DNA of 64,000 nucleotides from Evernia prunastri. Lineage: Eukaryota; Ascomycota; Lecanoromycetes; Lecanorales; Parmeliaceae. A model generated the notes under the pieces. The model searched no databases, was not told the DNA's origin, and was given only the letters and a program-made list of their open reading frames with translations. The stretch is taken from NCBI GenBank assembly GCA_003184365.1, contig NKYR01000055.1, forward strand, positions 166,989-230,988. Reading direction: 5' to 3'. Position numbers and translations under genes: made by a program. This document shows, one piece after another, positions 47,161 through 58,374 of this stretch. The stretch's first letter is position 1; each line of letters starts with the position of its first letter.

Positions 47161-50100
47161 TCAGCACCTACAACACATAATCCAGACAAACCAAGTCGCT
47201 ACTCCTAACACATAACTCAAGACACTAAACCTTGTCACGGTTGCTTCACCGGTGAAAGACGTTGGATTAATAGGGGCTCCGTTTGTCGAGCTAACGTGGG
47301 AAGAATTCACAGTGAACGATGCTGTGACGCCACCCGCTGGCGCACATATCTTTTCACTAGCCGCTAAGATATCTGCTAGACTGGTCAGGGACATTTTACC
47401 AGGCGCTTAGTCTTTCCGTAAAGCGAAAATGTATCGTTGTGCTTGGGGAAGGGACGACTTACCCGTGAGATCAGATTGATCGCAACTAGCCTGCTCGCAT
47501 TTTCCGACGGCTGACAGGAATGTTGAACTCTTGCAGATGCAGGTCAAGTCATGTATACTGCTGCAATTAGCCGCCGCCGCAGCACTGTATACGCATGAAT
47601 GCTATATTTTAAAATTAACTCCACTGTCGAAAGATGAGCCTTGAAAGCTTACGGCACAGATTGGGAGAGCAGAGATATTATTCGGCGCGTTGGTTATGGT
47701 GGGTGGGTCTGGGGCCGAGTAAGTTGCTTCAGCCAGATACGAACTGAGAACGGACCCGCTTGGAGAGTCGAAGCTCTGCACAGGAACAGCGATGCATAAG
47801 GCGTTACCATAAGCGTTATTTACTATGGAGAAGTCAGGTGAGCGAGAAGAAGAAAAGGATGGATACACAAATTGCGAGGGATTTCCGGCACGACATACCT
47901 TGCAACTCATCGGCTGTACAGGCCACCGTTTCACAGGTGTTGACATATGATAGAAAAATGCTACTGGTGCAGATGCAGGTTAGATTATGGATGTCACAGC
48001 CTGCAACGGAAGCTGCGCTGTATATACATTCTTGCTGCGATTAATTAGTACAATACACTAAAGCGTTTCATGAGGAAGGAGCCTTACAGCACAGAATGGT
48101 AGATCGGCAACATCGTTAGGAGCATTAGTCAAGTCAGTTGGTGCCGGAAGAAAATCTGTTGATGTAGGAACCTGGTAGGCCACATCTGATTCGACACTGA
48201 CGATCGAAGGAGGAATTGTAATACCAACGGATGCGCAACTGTTAACTGTATACGGGAGGAGCCCTGCGCACCATTAGTAACCCCTTCAATTACTGAGAAA
48301 CAAAATAAAGCGTACGTTGAAGATCTAGAGTGCCGCATACGGCAGCTTGACAGCCTGTCAAAAGGTTCGTAAATGCTTGGTTGGTACACCGACATCGAAT
48401 GTCGTCGAGTGCGCATCCACTTTCTTGAAAAGCCTGGACAAGGCAAGGCTTCTAAATATCTCATTTCAGCTTCAACTTACGTAATTCAGCATGGACAATT
48501 GTAAGACTCACAGCACAAGATGGTATAGTATCGAGACTGGAAACCACGGTAGTCGTTGGATATGCTGCCGATATAACAGAAGTTTGAGCGGAAGGATTGA
48601 CAGTCGGATTTACCGATGCAACCCCTCCCACAGGTTCACATAGCTTTTGGGAAAGGATCAGACTGGCTGAGTAAATTCAGTCTCAGAAATAAGTAAGAAG
48701 GGAAGGGGAGTGCAACACACTCTGCTGGTCTGTAGGACTGCATAGGGCCGACTCGCAAGCTCCAATAGACAATAACACAGAAGCATCTTTGCAAAGAAAT
48801 TCGAAATCGGTCACACTACCCCCATTCTTAGTGGTGGCGTTTGTGGCGCAGAATTGCTAAGAGGTTCAGTGAGCGGTTGCGGGCTTCATCAGGATTGATA
48901 AGTGAAAGCTCACAGCACAGTTTGGAAGGTTGGTAAATTTTGGTACTGAGCCTGGAACGTTTCCCGTCGGAAACACTAATGATACCGTGGCGGCGGCCTC
49001 GAGGGGATCGGAGACAGCCGCACTGGTACTAGATGGTAGTTGAAATGTCGTAGCAGGAACTAAGGCCTCTCCAATAGCCGAGCACTGTGCGTTGGTAATG
49101 TTAAGAATTCCTTCCCAGTCAGAACGCGGTTCGAATCATTGTTCTATCGGTGTATGACTTACGATATTGATCGTTCACATTACAAAATTGGAGTTCACAA
49201 AATGCTGTAGCACCACCAACGAAAGCAGGATTAACGCAGATACATTCCCAATCGGACGGTTGGCATCCACTTTGGAGAAGAGCCGCATCTACGCAAGGTA
49301 TCTATGGCCCAACTCAGCACCAGAACCTCCGATACACAAAACCTTTCGCTTACCGCACATTGTGGAAAATCATAGACACTTTGCGCTGAGCTTGTCGAAG
49401 CTAGAGAGGAAGAAGTGCTCGACGGGCGTCCGCTTGGAGCATTAGGAGCAGGAGGCTCAAGCTGAATTCCAACAGCCGCGCAAGCATTGCTGGTATAGTC
49501 GAGAATGGCTACACTTCAAGTCAGGTCAACAGCCCAAAGGAAGCAGAACGTGTAATCATGCTCTACAGGACCTTTCCAGCCTCTGATACTTAGTTGAAGC
49601 AAAGTTCTTACCTTGGCGATCAGCTGAGCTGCAGTACTGCTCTTCATATTCAGCCGCAACGATAGTGTAGGCCGGACTCGTGCAGATACACGTCCAGTCG
49701 GTAGAAGAGCAGCCGCTTTCAGCTGTAGCAATCGCTAAGCCAGGTTGCTACCTGTAATTAGCAATGAGTAGTGAAGCTGTGAAAAAGTACAAGCCTCACA
49801 GCACAGCTTGAAATGTTTCCTAGACCGATAGCGTTTGACCCTCCGACAGGCTCGCAAATCTGAATGGAAAGCGTAATGATCCCTGCAAATTCGCGTCAAT
49901 AGCAGTCAATTCTACAATTGGATTAAGGGAAGAGGTTGATGCAACATACGAGTCACATCAGATGGACTGCAAGTCTTGGCCTCGCACGCATCTACTTCGC
50001 TCAGGAACGCCGACGATTTACACGTAAAGTTCCTGTCACTTGTACTGCCTCCCAACTGGGCAGCAGTATCATAGATACAGGTTTGCTGTTAAACACATAT

Positions 50101-50231
50101 GATCAACAGCGGAACGAAAGGCGATGAGAGAATACTACTCATACAGCGCATTGCGGGAAATCCGAAAATGATACAGAAGGAACAGACGTAGCTATGCAAC
50201 CACTAAGCAAGAGAAGATATAAAAACGTCAT
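47161..50231 (-). CDS. Secreted protein with seven tandem CFEM modules
   Basis: CFEM domains are fungal eight-cysteine folds that bind haem in Candida Rbt5/Csa-type proteins and also occur in adhesins and effectors. The ATG at 50231 starts a signal peptide (MTFLYLLLLSGCIATSVPS). I read 15 exons and 14 introns: one intron always follows the first-Cys motif (PxCA) and another follows the seventh-Cys segment, so each module is built from a repeated exon pair. Module cores lie near 50080-49950, 49735-49615, 49305-49165, 48855-48725, 48450-48315, 48040-47900 and 47600-47465. Canonical cores include GCALDDIRCRC (module 5), GCDIHNLTCICTSS (6) and DLTCICKSS (7); modules 1, 2 and 4 have lost some Cys. 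Linkers are Ser/Thr/Pro-rich. The last exon ends in a hydrophobic tail, FSVLSYVLGVATWFVWIM, followed by CCRC, so it may be membrane or GPI attached. Confidence 0.82.
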
Positions 50232-50864
50232 AATGTCTAGAAGGACGTAGGTGGTGACAGACAGTTGTTCGAATGTTAAGACCAAGGGGAAACGAGGGAA
50301 ACCGTCCTTTTATGACCGAATGATCGTGCGGGGAATGAGCCAAGGTCCAGGGAGTAAGAAATGACATATTGAACGCAGCAACGACATCATAATAGACCTT
50401 GCAAACTGTAACGCGCGTCTGCAGCTATTTAAGATGGAAGGCCCTTGAGGTATGACATTGCTATCAAATGATTTGACCGAGGAACTCCAGATTTCGCCTA
50501 CATGCAGCTAGTTTTCACATACCCGTCACACTTTCATATTCCTTTTTACCTTGTGCTAAATGCTTGGCTGCATTCCCATACTTAACGGTGTCTCGCAGGC
50601 TTTCAAATATAGAGTGCCAGACGCTGTTGGAGAGCGTTGGTCAAGTGTAGCCACTGCGACAATCGTACTGTAATGCGATCAGAGAACACCACTTCACAAA
50701 GACAAAGCCAACATAAACCTTGAAAGCTTTGAATAAACGTTTACAAGATCTCCGCAAACGCTATATATTAGCGCACCACATAATTATTCAGCGTGAAAAG
50801 TCAATTCCAAACATATTAAGCGTTTCGTGCGATCGATCCATAACATCTTGGCTGTGAGGTAGTA

Positions 50865-50988
50865 CGGAGGTCGGCACCAAGAGTCCTGGACGCCAAGACT
50901 GTCTCGGATAGCGCCTCTCATACAAAGCTAGAGCCGTCCTCCGGAAGTATAATATTAGCGTACCCAGGACTTTTGGTGTCGTCCTCCG
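50865..50988. mobile_element. Tc1/mariner-type MITE, 124 bp
   Basis: Terminal inverted repeats of 25 bp match at 22 of 25 positions; both ends read CGGAGG(T/A)CG(G/A)CACCAA(G/A)... inward. The element is flanked on both sides by the dinucleotide TA (50863-50864 and 50989-50990), the target duplication expected of Tc1/mariner-class elements. It is too short to encode a transposase, so it is non-autonomous. A second partial copy of the right end (CCGTCCTCCGGAAGTA) occurs inside at about 50934. Confidence 0.75.
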
Positions 50989-51837
50989 TAAGTAATGACT
51001 GGCGTAATGCAGCGATTAACTTAACCAAACCCCTCTCCGCCACTGGAAATGGATGGACGCTGTGATATTGATGGTATTGGCATTGGATATGCAAATGAGC
51101 GCACCCTTAGTACAATGATAACGGGCAGCTAGGAAGCGCTAGGTTGCTTGGTAAAGAATTCGCGGGGTAGGTCACTCTCTACCTAGGCTTGAGCACCAAC
51201 GCCAAGATCGCAACCTCCACCACAGCCAGCTTTACCATAGATGGACCAGGAAAATTGATACAATCGTTGAGTACTACGCTGCAGCAGTACATAATATCCA
51301 TGGTCTTCCCAAGTGGGAAGGTCATTGCCACTCATTTCACGGATGTTGGGGGATGTCGGCCTTCCTCCACTCTTTCTGCCAAGGGGAAGGATCGCTGTGA
51401 TATCTATCCTTAAATATACCTGTAATCAGACTAATACCAGTAATCAGTCTGAATGGCTTTTTAGCTGAGTTGATTTCATGTGGTTACAGGCTCTGAAATT
51501 ACATCGCTAGAAAGAATTAGAAATCCTTCCCCAACATTCCTCCTCTTTTGGACGTGGACTGACGGGCAACTTCTGACCAAAGCCGCAGACACACCTACCT
51601 GGGTACCTAGACTGCACAGAGGCAATAGACGTATCAAGAACTGAGAGGGGTGTTACACATACCGCTGGAGATCTGACGCACTGTCGTATAGATAAGCGTA
51701 CTTGTACCATGAGCATCTTCCCGCAATTGTCAGATACCAATCATCTAATATCGCGAATAGTCAAATTTGAAGAAGTACAAACTTCGCCCAGATCAGCCAT
51801 GCCCCCTTCCGCATGCACCTAAGGTTATGGCCCACCA

Positions 51838-51880
51838 GCCGCCCCGCCGCCCCGCCGCCCCGCCGCCCCGCCGCCCCTCC
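51838..51880. repeat. GC-rich (CCCCGCCG)n minisatellite
   Basis: About five copies of an 8-bp unit CCCCGCCG in otherwise average-GC DNA. It is likely unstable in length; no coding role is seen. Confidence 0.85.
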
Positions 51881-52464
51881 CCCTGCCCTGCACTCGCAAC
51901 GCAGGCAACCGCCCTACCTCTGCTGACATGGCCGCTGCGAGGAAGACGGACACTAGTCCAGGAGCAACACGAAAAGAACGACGCCTAAATCGCCGCCCCC
52001 GCCCAGAAGAAGCAGTGAGAGAACGGACTTGCTAAGACTAAGTCTAAGGAGTAAGTAGTAAGGAAAAGGCCCTGGCAAAGGCTCGAAAAACCGCCGATTA
52101 AGGATACTATGCACCTGGGAAAGCGACGCCTAGGCATTGAGAGTAGAGAGTGACCCGCTTCTAGACCTGAATGAAGACTGGCTTGATGTCAGCATTATAT
52201 TTTTTGCCCTGTTTCCGCCGCTGGAACTTACATCATAAAGAGCGCTTTCGCGACGTTGTGCGCAGTCCATTTTTAATCATCATCATCTTCGCCAATCAGG
52301 CCTGTGCAATCGACGATCAGGCCTCACAGGCTGATTGAGAACTCTAAGTATCCATCAAGTGCCAGTGAACATAGGCGCTAAAAATGATACCAAGCTTGTA
52401 CTGGATGTTTTTGGGTGCGACAAGCATAGAGAAAAATCGGGAAACTACCATACTGTCACGGTAG

Positions 52465-52496
52465 TTGAGTAAAACAACGCTTGAGTAAAACAACGC
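52465..52496. repeat. 16-bp tandem duplication
   Basis: TTGAGTAAAACAACGC occurs twice in direct succession with no mismatch. Confidence 0.85.
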
Positions 52497-52898
52497 TGAG
52501 CGCTAGGAAAATATTCACGATGGATGAAGCATTGAGATTCGGAAGGATGGCTAGCCGTGTTATCTAGACGTCTCGCATGTTAGCGGCACTCAGTCGCGAG
52601 CGATTTGCAACCGTAGAATATCTTGTCTTCTGAGGTAATGGTGTTTTGTGATGATATTTTAAACAATGCGAACAAGGTAAAAGTAGAAGGGTTGTCCTTC
52701 TTGAAGACTATGAGATGAGAATTGGGCACAAAAGAAGGAATTTGACTTGGGACTTTACGGTCTGTGCTAAGTACCGGGACTTGGGGGGCGCTGGCGCTGA
52801 TGATGGCAAATTTCTACTTGTACAGGGTGCTCATCTTAGCTTCGTTTGCACTGTAGGTCTATCTTATGCTACTACAAGTCTATTCAGGGGAGCTTAAT

Positions 52899-52926
52899 GG
52901 GACGACGCTGACGGGACGACGCTGAC
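52899..52926. repeat. 14-bp tandem duplication
   Basis: GGGACGACGCTGAC occurs twice in direct succession with no mismatch. Confidence 0.85.
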
Positions 52927-53352
52927 AAGGACCTATTAACAAAGCTATGCTGGTGACCATATATGATGAAATTAGAAGGCTGATCAAGTCAGTAACATTA
53001 CGTTGTATTTTTTTGGTTGGAGGAAACGGTGAAATGTCCTTTGCCGTTGGTTGTTGATAGAAGGAACTATACTTTTGTGGCTGGGGTTGGTAGGCAGCGG
53101 CATGTTATCACTAATTTTATGTGAAGCCTCCAGAGCTTGTGCCTTGGATCAAATCAAGAATATACTTCAGTGGACCACTTGAGTGGACCTTCAGATTCAT
53201 ATCGTCTTTTACTACGACTCCTATTCTACGAGAAGATATGTCATCGAGTCAAGCGTGATTGCTAACTAGTTCTTGCTATGTGTACAGGATACCGCAAATG
53301 AAAAGCCAAAAGCGAGGATTCAAGCCTGTCGGCGCGTCTTTGAGACTGCAAC

Positions 53353-54972
53353 CTACTTGGCTGACTCCTTAGCTGCTTTGACTGCAGATCTCGTCATATG
53401 CGGATTGTCCGCGGACGGTTGCGTCTGCTCCTTTTTCTGCCCTTTGGGTTCCTTCGTCTTGCCTGCGTTGTCCTTCTCGAACTCCGCAATAGACACCGCG
53501 GAGACGTTGGCCGCTGGCTCCCAGGTCGGCTTCATAGGACCGGACCACTGAACCTGGTACTCGACCTCATCATTTCTGGTTCTCTTACCAAGAAGACCTT
53601 CCATGGGAAGCTCAGAGCTATCGGACCATTGCTCTAGCTCAGGCTCGGACGAAAAGGCAGCAGGGCTCGATGGCTCAGGCTGCTCAATCTCATCCGTCTG
53701 CTCAGCCATAGGCTTGGGAGTCTCTTGCGATGTCTCGACCACTGCCATTGACCGTTGCTGAACTCGCGCCAGCCTTCTTTGCTTGCCAGGAAGTTTCTTG
53801 GCAGCTTTCTTACCCTTTGCAGCTCTACTTGGCTGCAACCTTGAATGCATTTCTTGCGGAGCTTTTTCATCAGGGAGTTTCCCCATCAACGCCTCACGAA
53901 ACTCAGTACTTGCAAGATTGCCAGTGAAACGCCAAGTGTACCCGCCCATAAAGGTTTGCGTGAAAAAGCCGTCACCAAACTCGACAGTACCTCTCTGAGC
54001 AGACTCACCCGACGTATCTTTCACGAAAAAATTTCGATGGGTAAACCAGTCAGAAGACATCGCATTCGTGACAGATTCCAACCTGCGAAGCATTGTCTTC
54101 GCTTTCATCAACACTTGCTCTTTCAGTGAGGTCAGCAAGTGCACCACTCAAATTTCACCACTCGCCAGTTCGGCTCTCCTCTTCGACTTGCGTTGCTTTG
54201 GGTGTTTGGGAGACTCCCGAAACTCAATGCTCCGATTGACATCGTACAGGCGGATGCCTATACGATTGTCGTCGTTGGGAAGGTCAAAACGGTGAAGAAC
54301 GAGGGGAGAAGGATCTTGGTGTCTTTCTGCAACCTCCAAAGAAATTGTCAGCCCACTTGGACCGCCATCGCATAGAATGTTACAACGTCTTTTCGGATCA
54401 TCATCTTTTGGAAAGATCGTCTTGAGACCTCTTCCACCGTCATACTCGGCCAAAGAGCAAGCTTCAACTTTGCTAACTGCTGCTTGCCATTCTTTGTCGG
54501 GCAGGGTCAGACCTTTGAGCATTGCTGCCGCACCAGCTTTGTTTCGTTTTTGAACCAAGCGCTCTGGTGTAGGAACGCCGCGCATTGGATGCAAGCCTGA
54601 GGAAGTTAGCCTTCCTTTCGCGCCAGATTCTTTACCGGTTGAAGTCATTCTGGATATCTTTGTGAGATATTCTGAGCTTGTTACCGATGATGCCAATGCA
54701 GTGAGTGATGTTGTTGTTCTCCCAGATGTTGAAACTTTTGCAGCAAGGTGTTGGATTATATTTTTTTCTCGACGGGCGATGATGCCAAGCCGGATCCGCG
54801 ACTTCCAGGTCGCGCGACTCCCGCCAAATTGGTTAGTCAATGGTCTAGTAACCGCACTATACCAAGCGAAATGGAAGACCTCTTGCTCTAGCCCAAGGTA
54901 TTTTACCGTATCTTTCGGTGGCCGTTCTCTTCTCCACCCTCTGTCAAAAGGTCTTTCAATGCCCAATCTCAT
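53353..54972 (-). CDS. Chromodomain protein of unknown family, with an in-frame stop or very short intron
   Basis: A basic protein of roughly 520 residues. The frame begins at a TTG; the first ATGs are at 54972 (inside a TATATATAT tract) and 54648, so the start is uncertain. The middle holds SRRCN-type motifs such as RRCNILCDGGPSGLT and FDLPNDDNRIGIRLYD, which I cannot assign. One TGA (54150-54148) splits the frame. Either a 39-nt intron (donor GTGAAATT, acceptor CTGAAAG, branch GCTGACC) joins ELAS to EQVLMKAK, or the gene is broken. Near the C-terminus a chromodomain-like segment reads DEVEYQVQWSG then PTWEPAANVS and IAEFE, followed by a Lys/Gln-rich tail. Chromodomains of this type read methylated histones and are common in retroelement integrases, but no integrase is present. 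It is divergent from the Spo11-like gene. Confidence 0.5.
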
Positions 54973-55066
54973 ATATATATATTTATCCAACTGTGCATCA
55001 TAGTCTCTGAAGACTCATAGAAACACACCTGACATCGACATTCAAATCGTGAGTAAACTCCGCAAA
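54973..55066. promoter_or_regulatory. Very short divergent promoter between chromodomain and Spo11-like genes
   Basis: Only 94 bp separate the two most distal candidate ATGs. An alternating TATATATATAT tract at about 54971-54981 could serve as a TATA element if the chromodomain protein starts further in. Shared control of the pair is inferred from this arrangement. Confidence 0.4.
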
Positions 55067-56785
55067 ATGTCTGATAACTATCTGTCTCTAGATTGGCGGA
55101 ATGGGCCTCCACCAAACGAGATCATTCATCGCCTTGAGCAGGTCTTCACCGATGTTGATGATAAGACCACGCCTGGGACGACTTTACGTCTAAGTCAGTC
55201 CACAGCAAAGAAAGCGTACTCTGTGGTGGAGAAGGATGGCCATCCCATTGTGATGCGCCATGACAATCCGGTACGACCTTTTCCTTGTCTTGTGCCATCG
55301 TCGTGTTGGCGTCGTAGGATCACCGCCTTTCACTGGTGTTCTCACTAATACAAACGAGCTGACGGCATGGTAGAGCCACAGAGGATACCGCGGACAAGTT
55401 AAGTTCTGGCGCCAAGCCTATACCATAGCTGGTTCGCTAGTAGATATGCAGGCACAGGAGCAAATGCTCAAGATCAGGTTTATCCAGTACAGAGAAGTGA
55501 GTGATCTCTATCCCAGAGAGCCTCAACCTTTCGTTTTTGAGAGAAAGTAACTGAACGCGTAGTGCAGGTGTTTCCAAACACATCGATGACATTGGAGCAA
55601 GTCAAGAGGATACTTACTGATCTGGCTTTGACCATCAAAGTGCACCCTCTTGCTCTCGGCGTTCTTGCAGAAGATCGAGGCAAGTTTTATCTTCCAGACG
55701 GCATCTTGATCGATGCTACAATTATTTCGAATGTTATTGCCCACCACAAGACCAATGGTTCGGCAGAATTTGCGAGAGTGAAAAATTTCAAGCATGAGCA
55801 GGGTACTGCGACAAACATCCCTCAGCTGGTGGAGAAGCTGAAGGTTCGGATCCAGAACAAGCGGAGGGTTCGCGCGGTGATCGTGACTGAGCATGCGAAT
55901 TTAAGTAGCCTGCTTATGAATGATCGCTTCGACATCAACAACTGCATTGTGATAACGACGATGGGATACCCGGGGTTTTCCACTTGCGAGTGGATACACA
56001 TGTTGTCCATAGATCCTTTGCTTCAGAGAACTCCCTGGCTTATGCTTGTTCATCATGATTTCCAGGGCTTTCACATTTTCTCCAAATTGAAGTACGGTTG
56101 CCGTAATAGCGCCTGGGTGAGCGAGATCTCGGTCTGCTCGCAGCTTCAATGCATTGGCCCTTTCAGAGATGACCTTTTGCAATCCCCTGCATTGTATCGC
56201 TCCGAGTGGGAAGCTCAGCACAGAGCTGATCATCCTCGCAAGAATGATGCTGCTATTGCAAAAGCTGCCGATGAATGGGAAGTGCAATCTGGTCGAAAGA
56301 TTCTGTGCAAATTTACTGCTGCCTCGACGGCTGACAAATCATTGCACAAGTCTTTTGAGCGAACCGGATGGCTTAGTCACGAGCCCATGATGAAGGAAGA
56401 GCTGAGGATGATGCTCAGACAACCAAGTGTACGTGTTGACATCTATCGCGCCATGATCCGTGTCATTCTAATATTTGTATAGAAATTTCGTGTAGCCGAT
56501 TTGACCCAAGTTAGCACTCGATATTTGCAGACTTTTCTTGAGATAAAGATCAAAGAAAAGATACCAGCTAAGGCGGTGAAAGTGGCCGCAAAAGCTGATG
56601 TTCGGGACCCTGTGCGACGCTCTCCAATTGGAGAAAGGTTCAAGCAGCTTCCCAGTCAGATTGAGGACTTGGGCTCAAGTTCATCGGCGAAGGTAGCGAA
56701 TGAAGTTAAGGCTTCGATCGAGCCTGAGTTGACAGAAACTGAGCTTGAGGCCCTTCTGAATGAGCCTGTGGCCAACATGCTGTGA
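55067..56785 (+). CDS. Divergent Spo11/topoisomerase VI subunit A-like protein
   Basis: Spo11/TopVIA proteins cleave duplex DNA by a tyrosine transesterification. The ATG is at 55067. Exons: 55067-55270, 55374-55496, 55568-56428, 56483-56785; 496 residues. A 5Y-CAP-like region reads LKIRFIQYREVF, matching the R-x-I-x-Y-R-(D/E)-V pattern around the catalytic Tyr (here Y107). It is followed by VKRILTDLALTIKVHPLALG and GVLAEDRGKFY. The Toprim domain shows VRAVIVTEHANL (E217), IVITTMGYPGFSTCEWIHML and LMLVHHDFQGFHIFSKLKYG, then LQCIGPFRDDL. The first Asp of the usual DxD is His271; Asp273 remains. The 100-residue C-terminal extension ends in acidic ELTETELEALLNEP. It is probably a paralogue rather than the meiotic Spo11, given its divergence and its subtelomeric place beside a chromodomain gene. 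Confidence 0.75.
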
Positions 56786-57975
56786 TCTCGTGCACATTGT
56801 GCGCTGAGACTGAAGTCTACTACTGTACCAGACAGTGGCACAAAGGTTCATGTACCTATGAAGATACTTGTGTCGAGTGTTCTGCTTCTGCAAGTTTACA
56901 TAGTTACTTAATTGCAATAAAATCGACCGTTCATGATGCGCTTGATCAAAGTATCATTAGACGTGAATAGATCGCCACAGCGGGTTTTACGGGGCTGATG
57001 CGCCTTCAACGGCAGCCTTAGAAGGGCTGACTGTGATGTAGAGTCTCGAAGCGAAATATGTCAAATCAGTGCATTGAAAGCCATGGATATCTTGCTGCAT
57101 GACAAATGTAGATTGACACTTTTGAGCGTCTTCAAATGGTAAGTGAATGTGACAAAACACCAGAAGATACATACAGTAGGAGATTCAACGATCAGGCTGT
57201 GAGTAAACTATCAGGTCCAGGTCTAAAGCCGCCATAAACCATTCCACCAACAGAACTGTGATCGAGTCTGCTACTCGTAGACATGCTGAATTTGTTGCAG
57301 CCGGCAGTAGTCGCTAATCTGTTCAACGATGGTTGAGGTGTTTTTGAATATATTTTCTAATAAGAGAGTAATTCCTTAACGGCGGGGCTTAGCCAACGGT
57401 TACGGTCACGAGATTAATTTCGAGTGCGGACGATCAACACGTTCAGCCCCGCCCAAGTTCTTTTTGGGCGAGTTGAATGAGAGGTTGGTGTTCGAATCTC
57501 AGCAGTGTGAACTTGATCATTTTTTTTAAAATGCGATCTATGATTATTCCGAGATATTTGTGATCTTTATCCAGTAAGTAAAGGGGATTGAAAGGCTGTT
57601 GGGTGCCTTCTTAGCTTGAATGCTGTCGAGGTCAACGATTCATCCACCCTTTTTCAGGAGACTCACCACTTCCTTTTTGTAGATTACTAAACGACCTCCA
57701 AGTTCTCTTCGTTGCGAACCTATCCGTCTCATTCATAATCAACCTTCGCCCAGAGAAAGTATGCGCATCAGAGTCAGAAGCAAAGAGGACCCACCAAGGA
57801 TGTTTCCATTACAGCTAGAGTAATTCACCAGGCATCATGCGACATTCCCTCTGGCATCTACAGTATTTATCGGCACACGAAGTTGCACGTGCATTAGCCA
57901 TGAGTAGCATTCGCCTCAAACAGGAATTAAGCTCACAGTTGCAGCTATGTGGAATGTAGCCTGGGCATTGAAGAA

Positions 57976-58130
57976 TTTTCTCAGCGCCACAGCAGTGGCA
58001 ATCTATAATGTATACTAGATGTAGTCAAAGAAGCCATCGGCCATCTTCTAGCTGATGGGAGCCAGGCGTGACCAGCTTACGAGTGATCGGAAAAGCACTT
58101 ATGGATAACAATGCTGGAGTATGCACGGGA
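57976..58130. repeat. Degenerate dispersed repeat, copy 2
   Basis: Same block order as 7112-7256: CTCAG..CAGTGG, GCCATCGGCCATCTT, GCTGATGGG and ATAACAATGCTGGA. The central palindrome is partly eroded here. The two copies are 51 kb apart in the same orientation. Confidence 0.6.
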
Positions 58131-58374
58131 GGTACGACGCATATAGACGATCAAGCAATCCTGTAGCAGTATGTAAGGTCTGAAATTTGAAGCTAAAGCA
58201 ACACCGTCTCAAGGCAGACAATGCTTCTCAGAGCGTCGAATCATAAATCTGTTCGTGGCGTAGGTGGAAGCTGTGACTGTCTCATTCACCCGTTTAGCGG
58301 AAGTATCGTTGCGTGACTGAATCTCCAACTGCATCTTGCAGCGAGAGAGACCTCTTGGTTCCGCGGATCATTCC

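Larger units (their letters stand above)
50232..53352. other. Gene-poor region, 3.1 kb, with a MITE and simple repeats
   Basis: Contains the 124-bp MITE (50865-50988), a GC-rich minisatellite (51838-51880) and two short tandem duplications (52465-52496 and 52899-52926). Open frames at 51189-51413 and 51767-51988 are short and low-complexity. No gene is supported. Confidence 0.45.

Noticed and set aside
54148..54990. Idea that the chromodomain locus is a retrotransposon
   Set aside because: No reverse transcriptase, RNase H, integrase or LTR is visible in 50-57 kb; only the chromodomain resembles retroelement integrase tails.
57385..57510. TTCGAATC word with nearby GC-rich inverted segments resembling a tRNA gene
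   Set aside because: The flanks of TTCGAAT do not pair as a T-stem, and no anticodon arm fits.
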